NCBI GenBank assembly: GCA_021795255.1
Contig: JAJYPQ010000165.1
Span: forward strand, 1 to 7,904
DNA from: Pseudomonadota bacterium
GTDB taxonomy: Bacteria; Pseudomonadota; Gammaproteobacteria; Acidiferrobacterales; Acidiferrobacteraceae
Length of the DNA: 7,904 bases
Direction of reading: 5' to 3'
Shown: piece by piece, positions 1-5,333 of the stretch
How the letters are laid out: every line of letters starts with the position of its first letter
Position numbering within the stretch: the stretch's first letter is position 1
Made by a program: the position numbers and the translations under genes
The notes under the pieces: generated by a model
What the model was told of the DNA's origin: nothing
Databases searched by the model: none
What the model saw: only the letters and a program-made list of their open reading frames with translations

Positions 1-2
1 GC

Positions 3-44
3 ACACTTCCCCCACAACCCAACGGAGATCACCCGCTATGTTGA
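3..44 (+). CDS. istA: Possible 3' tail of istA (IS21 transposase), partial
   Basis: An open frame entering from the left edge ends at a TGA at 42-44, overlapping the istB start (ATG at 38) by a few bases in a different frame. IS21-family elements characteristically carry istA directly upstream of istB with touching or overlapping ends, so this frame is the best candidate for the end of the DDE transposase. Only about 13 residues are visible and none is diagnostic. A second open frame (starting at base 1) also crosses the istB start, so the choice of frame is an inference from gene order. Confidence 0.3.
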   Translation, partial: TLPPQPNGDHPLC

Positions 45-787
45 ATCATCCCACGATCGAGAAACTGCACGCGCTGCGCTTGGGCGGCATGGCCCAGGCC
101 TTTGCGACCCAATCCCAATCCCCCGAGATCGACACGCTAAGCTTCGAGGAGCGCTTAGGATTGCTGCTGGATGAGGAGTCCACCTATCGCGACAGCAAGC
201 GCCTCACGGCCCGTCTGCGCCTGGCCACCTTACGGCAAAATGCCTGTCTAGAGGATATCAATTATCGCCATCCGCGCGGACTGGACAAATCGATGATAAC
301 AAAACTCTCAGGTGGCCAGTGGCTGCGGGAACATCTGAACTGTCTTATCACAGGACCCGCTGGTGTCGGCAAGAGCTTCATTGCCTGCGCGCTCGCCCAC
401 CAGGCGTGTCGCGCCGGTCTGTCGGTGCGCTATCTGCGTCTGCCAAGACTGTTAAACGATCTCACGACCGCACGGGGTGATGGCCGTTATCGCAAGGTGC
501 TTGCAGGGCTTGCGCGAACCGACCTCATAGTCTTGGACGACTTTGGTCTTGCCGTCATGGGGGACGAGCAACGGCGCGATCTTCTGGAGATCCTGGAAGA
601 TCGTTATGAGCGCCGCTCGACGATCGTGACAAGCCAATTCGCGGTGGAACACTGGCATGAGTGGATTAACGATCCCACGCTCGCGGATGCTATCCTAGAT
701 CGCCTTGTGCACCATGCCTACCGGCTGGCACTGACAGGCGATTCCATGCGGAAACTGAAGAGACCCAAGGAGACCGAAAACACCTAA
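38..787 (+). CDS. istB: IS21-family transposition helper ATPase IstB
   Basis: IstB is the AAA+ ATPase that works with the IstA transposase in IS21 transposition, binding target DNA and activating the transpososome. The 249 residues match the usual family length. The N-terminal part (about 1-70) is the IstB-specific helical region with the MAQAF and SFEERLGLLLDEE blocks. The ATPase core follows: Walker A GPAGVGKS at 106-113, Walker B LIVLDD at 163-168, a sensor-like TSQ at 198-200, and the DRLVHHA segment at 221-227, which normally carries the arginine used in trans. No key residue is missing, so the protein looks functional. The ATG at 38 has a GGAG at 25-28 in front of it and gives the canonical N-terminus. 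The tail is Lys/Arg-rich. It is the last gene of the element; the repeated right end begins about 40 bases downstream. The identification is secure. Whether the whole element is active cannot be judged because most of istA and the left end lie outside the window. Confidence 0.96.
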   Translation: MLNHPTIEKLHALRLGGMAQAFATQSQSPEIDTLSFEERLGLLLDEESTYRDSKRLTARLRLATLRQNACLEDINYRHPRGLDKSMITKLSGGQWLREHLNCLITGPAGVGKSFIACALAHQACRAGLSVRYLRLPRLLNDLTTARGDGRYRKVLAGLARTDLIVLDDFGLAVMGDEQRRDLLEILEDRYERRSTIVTSQFAVEHWHEWINDPTLADAILDRLVHHAYRLALTGDSMRKLKRPKETENT

Positions 788-826
788 ACCCACACTCCAA
801 CCCAACCCCGCGTCGCTTCGCTCCGA

Positions 827-908
827 TGGGGTGGCAGCAATGGCCGGACTGGGTGGCAGCTTTGACAGCGGAATGGGTGGCAGCAATGGCCGGAATGCGC
901 AGTAAGCA
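827..908 (+). mobile_element. Right end of IS21-family element with subterminal repeats
   Basis: Just after istB come three related units. GGGTGGCAGCAATGGCCGGA occurs at 829-848 and identically at 875-894. A variant between them at 851-872 shares GGGTGGCAGC and ends in GCGGA. IS21-family ends typically carry several such repeats, which are transposase binding sites, and finish in a CA dinucleotide (TG on the other strand). Here AAGCA ends at 908, which also coincides with the point where the minus-strand DUF4160 reading frame breaks off. I therefore place the element's tip within a few bases of 908. The left end is outside the window, so the target duplication cannot be confirmed. Confidence 0.8.
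829..894 (+). repeat. Triple direct repeat, IS21 terminal binding-site array
   Basis: Two identical 20-base copies start 46 bases apart (829 and 875), with a diverged third copy starting at 851, about 22-24 bases from each neighbour. The roughly two-turn spacing puts all copies on the same DNA face, as expected for multiple IstA sites at an IS21 end. The repeats lie outside any plausible coding frame downstream of istB. Confidence 0.75.
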
Positions 909-982
909 TGGAAGTGGGGTGGTAGGTGGTCACGGCAGAACATCCGCACGACAATACCGTAAAAGGGGCTGATTTCAGGCAT
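903..982 (-). pseudogene. DUF4160 gene, 5' fragment truncated by IS21 insertion
   Basis: Reading from an ATG at 980-982 on the minus strand, the first 25-27 residues match the start of DUF4160 family proteins: MPEISPFYGIVVRMF, then RDHLPPHFHAY. The PPHFHA block is the family's most recognisable feature. A good ribosome binding site (AGGA at 991-994, eight bases before the start) indicates a once-translated gene. After HFHAY the frame runs into the IS21 terminal repeats and all similarity ends. The remainder must lie beyond the element's left end, outside the window, unless it was lost. DUF4160 proteins are small, of unknown biochemical function, and often sit next to DUF2442 genes in toxin-antitoxin-like pairs; no such partner is visible here. 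Confidence 0.72.
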
Positions 983-1252
983 GAGCTTTTTCCTGCAACG
1001 GTATAAGCCCCCACAGGATTCTTAACGCCAGCGGCCACCAGTATGGCATCGCTGCCTCGTCTGCCAGGCGTCTGCCCGCTGGCTGTGGCAAGGTAATATA
1101 TGGCACCCGCGCCGCTCCCTTTGTCCGTGTCCTGCCGTAGCCCACACCACCGCGAGAAGATTGGCGTTGCAATAGGGGCCGAGGCATTATCCCAGATGGA
1201 ATGGACGCCTCCCTCCCTTCCTTGGCCCCAGGGAGAGGTTGATTGCACAATG
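983..1252. other. Intergenic region between DUF4160 fragment and vapBC
   Basis: No gene is recognised. A minus-strand frame of up to 94 codons (1259 to 975) ends in a TGA that overlaps the DUF4160 start by eight bases, the arrangement of coupled genes. Its predicted product matches nothing I know, has a composition unlike a typical soluble protein, and lies over the likely vapBC promoter, so I do not call it. The region must contain the divergent promoters for the DUF4160 gene and vapBC, but no convincing -35/-10 pair stands out. Confidence 0.4.
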
Positions 1253-1287
1253 GCATCAAGATGCTATGTAAGGTGACATCAAGATGC
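1253..1287 (+). promoter_or_regulatory. Paired palindromes, candidate VapB operator
   Basis: GCATCAAGATGC at 1253-1264 is an inverted repeat (GCATC / GATGC around AA). A near copy, ACATCAAGATGC, lies at 1276-1287, 23 bases further on, and its right half includes the vapB start codon. Ribbon-helix-helix antitoxins usually repress their own operon by binding such small palindromes in pairs spaced about two helical turns apart. The position over the ribosome binding site and start codon fits autorepression of vapBC. The sites are seen directly; their function is inferred. Confidence 0.55.
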
Positions 1288-1550
1288 GCACAACATTAAC
1301 CATTGACGAGCAAGTAGCCATGGTTCTTCAGGAAACGGCTCGTCGGACCGGCAAATCCTACAAGGTTATCGTCAATGAGGCCTTGCGCCTGGGGTTGCAT
1401 GCGCTCGCGCACCCACCCGCGCGTGACTACGCTTTGACGCCCTCATCGTTGGGGCCTGCGCGAACGGGCATCGATCTCGATCAAGCCCGAGCCCTTGTGG
1501 ACTTGCTGGAAGACGGCGTCATGACTCAAGAGCTGGTGATGCGCACATGA
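1284..1550 (+). CDS. vapB: VapB-type ribbon-helix-helix antitoxin
   Basis: This small 88-residue protein neutralises the VapC toxin encoded immediately downstream and probably represses the operon. The N-terminus MRTTLTIDEQV is the beta-strand of a ribbon-helix-helix DNA-binding domain, followed by two helices (about 9-21 and 25-38, including KVIVNEALRLGL), a pattern common in VapB antitoxins of this branch. The rest (about 45-88) is a tail with a helical stretch (IDLDQARALVDLLED) that would wrap around the toxin. A strong ribosome binding site, AAGGTGA at 1270-1276, stands seven bases before the ATG. The stop overlaps the vapC start (ATGA), giving translational coupling and a higher antitoxin dose. 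The family match and gene order make the call secure, although the toxin partner carries most of the diagnostic weight. Confidence 0.88.
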   Translation: MRTTLTIDEQVAMVLQETARRTGKSYKVIVNEALRLGLHALAHPPARDYALTPSSLGPARTGIDLDQARALVDLLEDGVMTQELVMRT

Positions 1551-1975
1551 TCCTGGTGGACGCGAACCTATTACTTTACGCGGTCAAAAGCGATCTGCCA
1601 CAGCACGCCAAGGCCCGCGGTTGGTGGGAGGACATTTTGTCTGGTGACCAGATCATCGGGCTGCCATGGGTTGTGATTCCAGCCTTCGTGCGGCTCACGA
1701 CCAACACGCGCGTATTCGAACAACCCCTTTCAGTCGAGCGTGCTTGCGCCTATATCGAGGAATGGTTGTCGCTTCCCGGCGCGCGCATCGTCGTTCCCGG
1801 GGAGGGGCATTGGCCAATTTTTCATAATTTATTGGTGCAGTGCGGTGCTGGCGGCAATCTCACGACGGACGCCCACATTGCAGCGCTCGCGCTTGAGTAC
1901 GGTTACACAGTGTATTCGTCGGATCACGATTTCGGGCGGTTTCCGGGCTTGCGTCACGTCAATCCTCTCCTCTGA
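1547..1975 (+). CDS. vapC: VapC-type PIN-domain ribonuclease toxin
   Basis: PIN-domain toxins cleave RNA (tRNA or rRNA in studied VapCs) using a cluster of acidic residues that binds Mg2+. The 142-residue product spans one PIN domain. VDAN gives the first Asp (D5), TTDAHIAAL the third-position Asp (D108), and SSDHDF the closing acids (D126, D128). The C-terminal RFPGLRHVNPL is typical of the branch described as Mycobacterium-type or TIGR00028 PIN proteins. At the usual second acidic position (a Glu in many VapCs, before FxRLTTN) this protein has Ala46. Some members of this branch also lack that Glu, so activity is plausible but not assured. It starts by a four-base overlap with vapB and has no strong ribosome binding site of its own, implying coupled translation. 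No frameshift is seen, and the pair appears intact beside decayed mobile elements. Confidence 0.92.
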   Translation: MILVDANLLLYAVKSDLPQHAKARGWWEDILSGDQIIGLPWVVIPAFVRLTTNTRVFEQPLSVERACAYIEEWLSLPGARIVVPGEGHWPIFHNLLVQCGAGGNLTTDAHIAALALEYGYTVYSSDHDFGRFPGLRHVNPLL

Positions 1976-1978
1976 TAA

Positions 1979-2389
1979 GATCAGACGGGCGTCTGCGGGA
2001 AACCCAAAAAGGGCGGCTTGCATCCTTGTCTCAAAATTCCTTTGCCGCGGTCCTGCGGGTCGAACGGCGCTTGCGGGGGAGTGAACTCGTGTCCATCTAA
2101 GCCCGCACCAGCCGCCATATTGTCCCCGAGGAAGGTCGGCGCCGCCGCATGGCACATTCGGCCCCCTCGCAGGCGTCTTTCGATGGCATTCGGGGAAATA
2201 TGCACGCGTGAAGACCTTTGGCTTTTCCTCGCTTTCGCAATCACATAGGACGCAGATCGTCGGTTCTAAGGACGTGCGCCTTCGGTTCTCGCTGCCGCAA
2301 GCGTCTCTTAGTGTTTATGAAAAATAATGGGATGGTCGCCCCATCGGCATCAAGAGTGCCAAAGTGAAATGTGTGACATACCACGGACC
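1979..2389. other. Unassigned region downstream of vapC
   Basis: No recognisable gene is present. A short inverted repeat CAGACG / CGTCTG lies at 1982-1995, just after the vapC stop, but its two-base gap and lack of a T-run make it a poor terminator. Open frames on both strands (for example minus 2244-1981 and plus 2018-2248) have no ribosome binding sites and match nothing known to me. The right-hand part may be the untranslated left flank of the IS110-type remnant that starts near 2401. IS110 elements encode a guide (bridge) RNA in such flanks, but I cannot identify one here. Confidence 0.35.
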
Positions 2390-2400
2390 GGAAGGACGCG

Positions 2401-2510
2401 ACGATAAAGGTTACGGCGGTTGGAATGGATTTCGCAAAGGCCGTTTTGCCGTTCATGGGCTGGATCGCCGAGGCGCGGTGGTCTTCCGGAAGGCCCTCAA
2501 GCGACCTTAA
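2401..2510 (+). pseudogene. IS110-family transposase, frameshifted N-terminal remnant
   Basis: Two adjoining frames together give the start of an IS110-family DEDD transposase. The first (2401-2445) reads KVTAVGMDFAKAV, with the Asp at 2428-2430 as the first catalytic acid. The second (2445-2507) reads FAVHGLDRRGAVVFRKALKRP. They join if one T is restored in the TTTT run at 2444-2447, so a single-base deletion broke the gene. A TAA at 2508-2510 then ends the second frame, and the expected continuation of the catalytic domain is missing. The apparent start is ACG at 2401, perhaps a decayed ATG, with GGAAGGA at 2390-2396 just before it. Intact members have roughly 300-400 residues, so under 40 survive. 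The pattern is clear by eye, but the exact subgroup is not. Confidence 0.7.
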
Positions 2511-2795
2511 GTCCTCCTCCCAGGTATGGCGGCCAGGCATGTTATGCAACTGTCCGCGCGGCCTGAGATTTGAAGGCCTCAGTTACGAGAGACAGCGCAG
2601 ACGGGGTTCTATTGTTTTCGCGCCAGCGTTAACAAGGCTTTCTCACAGGTTCGACGGTGAAAAGAGCAAAGGCCGCGGCGACGCCCAATGACGGGTGGAG
2701 CGCATCAGGAGCGCGGTAGGGCGCTGGCCTTCTAAAGAAGAAGCGCACAGCTCGAGACTGCCCCAAGACCCCTTTCGTGGCGTAGTAACGGCATC
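2511..2795. other. Unassigned region before the Fic hairpin
   Basis: No gene or RNA is recognised. It follows the IS110-type remnant and could be its degraded continuation, but none of the later family motifs can be found in any frame. Small open frames on both strands (for example minus 2835-2629 and 2855-2643) lack ribosome binding sites and overlap one another. Confidence 0.35.
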
Positions 2796-2826
2796 GCGAC
2801 AACACGTCATCTTGACGTGTTGTCGC
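2796..2826 (+). repeat. Perfect 14-bp inverted repeat with 3-base loop
   Basis: GCGACAACACGTCA (2796-2809) is followed by TCT and then by its exact reverse complement (2813-2826). TCGCGACA also occurs directly repeated at 2794-2801 and 2827-2834. There is no T-run on either side, so it is not a textbook intrinsic terminator. It lies 33-48 bases before the candidate fic start codons, a position suited to an operator or to a hairpin in the mRNA leader. It could also be a mobile-element or site-specific recombination scar. The structure is certain; its role is not. Confidence 0.8.
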
Positions 2827-2858
2827 TCGCGACATACCCTAAAGACGTGGTGCAAAAA

Positions 2859-4003
2859 ATGATATTTAACAACATGACAATCACCTCGAACTGGGCACCG
2901 AACAGGGCTTACAATGACCTACCCGGCCTGCCTCCCAGCGTGGAGCTTGAGACGAGAACGGTCCTTAAGCGGTGTCTCGAGGCCCGAGTCGCCTTGGCCG
3001 AATTGAACCAGGCCGCTGAGCTGATTCCGAACCCCGCGATGCTGATAAACACCCTTCCTCTACTGGAGGCGCAGGCCAGCTCAGAAATCGAGAACATCGT
3101 CACCACCGCGGATACCTTGTTCCGGCATCTGCAGGCTGACGAGGGCGCCGACAGCGCCACTAAAGAGGCTTTGCGCTATCGACATGCCCTGCTCGAGGGG
3201 GTCGTAGCCCTGAAGATCCAACCTCTCACAACGCGTACAGCCGAATCAATCTGTACACAGATCAAAGGCGCGGCGATGAACGTTCGCAGGGTACCCGGCA
3301 CCGCGCTCGCCAACGGCGCCACGGCCAGACGGTCTACACGCCACCTGAGGGCGAAACCCGTATCCGCGACTTACTTGCAAACTGGGAACGGTTCCTACAC
3401 GAAGAAGACACAATCGACCCACTCATCCGGATGGCTGTGGCCCATTACCAGTTCGAGGCGATCCACCCCTTCACCGACGGCAACGGGCGCACCGGCCGCA
3501 TACTCAACAGCCTGTTCCTTGTCGAACAGGGCCTGCTATCGCTCCCCATCCTCTATTTAAGCCGCTACATTATCGCCAACAAGACGGATTATTACCGCCT
3601 CCTGCTGGCGGTGACGCGTGACGGGGCCTGGGAACCCTGGTTACTCTATATGCTGCGCGCCATCGCAGAGACCGCGGTCTGGACCAAAGCTAAGATCGGA
3701 GCAGTGCGTGGTCTGGCCCATGAGACCCGCGACTATGTGCGCGAACAACTCCCCAAAATCTACAGTCGTGAATTGGTGGATATTATCTTCGAACAACCCT
3801 ACTGCCGGATCACGAACCTCGTACAGGCCCAAATCGCCGGACGCCAGGCCGCGTCGCGCTACCTTAAGGCGCTAGCTTCGCTCAAAGTATTGGATGAGCG
3901 CATCGTCGGAAAGGAGAGACTCTTTGTTCACCCAAAGCTCATGAAACTCCTTACTCATGACAACAATGCCTTTGAGTCGTACCCAAAGGGAAAAGACCGC
4001 TAG
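2859..4003 (+). pseudogene. Fic-domain protein AMP-transferase, single frameshift
   Basis: Fic proteins transfer AMP from ATP to hydroxyl side chains of target proteins. The first frame encodes the Fic N-terminal domain ([19 protein letters not shown], then [18 protein letters not shown]) with an SSEIEN segment at 3078-3095. That segment fits the autoinhibitory [S/T]xxxE[G/N] helix, here N-terminal to the Fic core. It runs through [11 protein letters not shown] to about 3322. The second frame continues without a gap as [22 protein letters not shown] and carries the complete catalytic motif [12 protein letters not shown] (3464-3499), then a helical, winged-helix-like C-terminus to 4003. Restoring one base near 3323 (ACGGCC to ACGGGCC) rejoins them into about 376-381 residues, the usual length of this subfamily. 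Starts at 2859 and 2874 are both possible, and neither has a clear ribosome binding site; the family's N-terminus fits 2874 slightly better. Apart from the frameshift nothing is decayed, so recent inactivation or a sequencing error are both likely. Confidence 0.88.
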
Positions 4004-4864
4004 TCGGCTTTAGGCTTCCGGTCTGCCGCGATGGGTGCGGACCACTTGCCTTAAGAGGTGACAGGAGGCGTAGAAAGCGCCGATATACATTCCGTGGACC
4101 TCGAGCGCAGCTGGGTTTCATAAAAGAAAACGGAGTCGCCTCAAGTAGAGGTGCTCGGCGGACGTGGCTCGGTATAGGTACATAATGTACGGCGCGTTGA
4201 GTTCCCGTGTGGCCACGTTTTAGCGATTGCTGAGGCGATGGGACCTGACGATGAGAGGGCGACCGGGGCGCGCTTGGCGGCGGCTTCGAGGGATTAATTG
4301 CTCTCACGCCCTGAGTACCGGCTTGATGTTTTCAAAAACGGTGAGGGCAGTGTGCGGACTTATGTGTAAAATGTTTGGCGCGCGTCGCGAGTCGTTTTGC
4401 GATCAAAGCTATATGGGCGATGACAAGCCTTGCAAGAAATTCACCCCGGACCGGAAGCCGGCGCGTGGCGCCGAACCCGTGTGTGCAAGACACTGGCCAG
4501 TGGAGATCGGGATCCCAGTCCTCGATAGGACTTTCTGGCAGGAGCAATGGCCAAGACGCTTAGAGACAAGAACCTCGTAAAGCCGCCTTTCACTTCGGAC
4601 ACGCAATTGAATGGAAGCATACAGACGGGTAGGGCAGATTTATGGGTATAATCCATTGGGAACATCGCCAAGCCTCGTCGGTTCGATGGGGGATGGCAAC
4701 GGTTTCTGCCTTAGCTGCTGAGGTGGCCGAGCTCTTTTCGCAAGGGTTTTAGTATCTCCTGCGAAGCTAAGAATGACTGGGGAGTGAGGAGCTTTTTTGG
4801 CCTCAGGCGAAGAGGGCATGTCGGTGCAAAGCAATCAGCAGAGGCCGGTTCCGGTCTAGAGCCT
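4004..4864. other. 860-base region without a recognised gene
   Basis: All six frames were read for decayed genes and none was recognised. The longest plus frame (4227-4580) has no known motif and poor start context. A 34-codon frame at 4547-4651 is preceded by AGGAG, but only three bases lie between it and the ATG, and its product is unknown to me. Small symmetric elements include GTACATAATGTAC at 4178-4190, CACTGGCCAGTG at 4491-4502 and GGGATCCC at 4509-4516. CTTAGCT and AGCTAAG form distant arms around 4711-4770. The promoter for arfB should lie near the right end, but no clear -35/-10 pair is visible. Decayed mobile DNA is the likeliest content given the neighbours. Confidence 0.4.
4178..4190 (+). 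repeat. Perfect palindrome GTACATAATGTAC
   Basis: Six-base arms flank one central A. It contains CATAAT, one mismatch from a -10 hexamer, but no -35 is found at the proper distance. It could be a regulator site in a lost promoter. It is a single occurrence without a partner gene, so a chance origin is possible. Confidence 0.35.
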
Positions 4865-5284
4865 ATGAGTCTAATCCAGATAACACCCGACATTGCGATC
4901 GACGACAGCGAATTCGAATTCACGTTCGTCCGGGCTTCGGGACCCGGTGGTCAGAATGTGAATAAGGTTGCGACGGCAGCCCAATTGCGCTTCGATGTCG
5001 CTCATTCCCAGTCTTTGCCGAAGGACCTGCAAGCCCGACTACTGACGTTGGCCGGGCGTCGTTTGAGCTTATCCGGCGAACTCGTGATTCAGGCTCGACG
5101 TTTTCGCACGCAAGAAGGGAATCGGCGCGATGCCTTGGCGCGGGTCGTGGATCTGATCCGTGCCGCAGCCGTTCCTCCGAAGCGCCGGCGGGCGACACGC
5201 CCGACCGCGGGGTCGAAGCGCCGTCGTTTAGATGCCAAACGCCGGCGTGGTGAGACTAAGCGTCTACGCACGAATGAAGAGTAG
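4865..5284 (+). CDS. arfB: Peptidyl-tRNA hydrolase ArfB (ribosome rescue)
   Basis: ArfB (YaeJ) releases peptides from ribosomes stalled on mRNAs without a stop codon. Its GGQ domain hydrolyses peptidyl-tRNA, and its basic C-terminal tail inserts into the empty mRNA channel. Starting at ATG 4865 the protein has 139 residues, matching the family's ~140. The N-terminal domain begins MSLIQITPDIAI and carries RASGPGGQNVNKV with the catalytic GGQ at 28-30. The domain ends near ARRFRTQEGNRRDAL. The tail is very basic, with three KRRR clusters (KRRRA, KRRRL, KRRRG) joined by short linkers. An in-frame start at 4784 would add 27 residues absent from the family, so I reject it. The ribosome binding site before 4865 is weak. 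The gene converges on the GGDEF-EAL gene with about 49 bases between their ends. It is unlike the surrounding mobile DNA and looks intact. Confidence 0.95.
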   Translation: MSLIQITPDIAIDDSEFEFTFVRASGPGGQNVNKVATAAQLRFDVAHSQSLPKDLQARLLTLAGRRLSLSGELVIQARRFRTQEGNRRDALARVVDLIRAAAVPPKRRRATRPTAGSKRRRLDAKRRRGETKRLRTNEE

Positions 5285-5333
5285 TTCGGTGCACTCGTAG
5301 CGCGTCCGTTCCAAAGTATTTGTTTCCGGCAGT

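Noticed and set aside
784..1248. Minus-strand open frame of 154 codons
   Set aside because: It crosses the IS21 end, the DUF4160 fragment (in another frame) and the intergenic region, so it cannot be one real gene.
975..1259. Minus-strand frame of 94 codons coupled to the DUF4160 start
   Set aside because: The eight-base stop/start overlap is suggestive, but the product matches nothing known and covers the vapBC upstream region; kept only as a remark.
1829..2248. Overlapping open frames after vapC on both strands
   Set aside because: They overlap the 3' part of vapC or each other, lack ribosome binding sites and show no family motifs.
2817..2858. GTG at 2817 as the fic start, extending the protein by 14 residues
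   Set aside because: The codon lies inside the perfect hairpin, has no ribosome binding site, and the extra residues are not part of the Fic N-terminus, which fits a start at 2859 or 2874.
4784..4864. Longer ArfB beginning at 4784
   Set aside because: The 27 added residues have no family counterpart; ATG 4865 gives the canonical start and the usual ~140-residue length.
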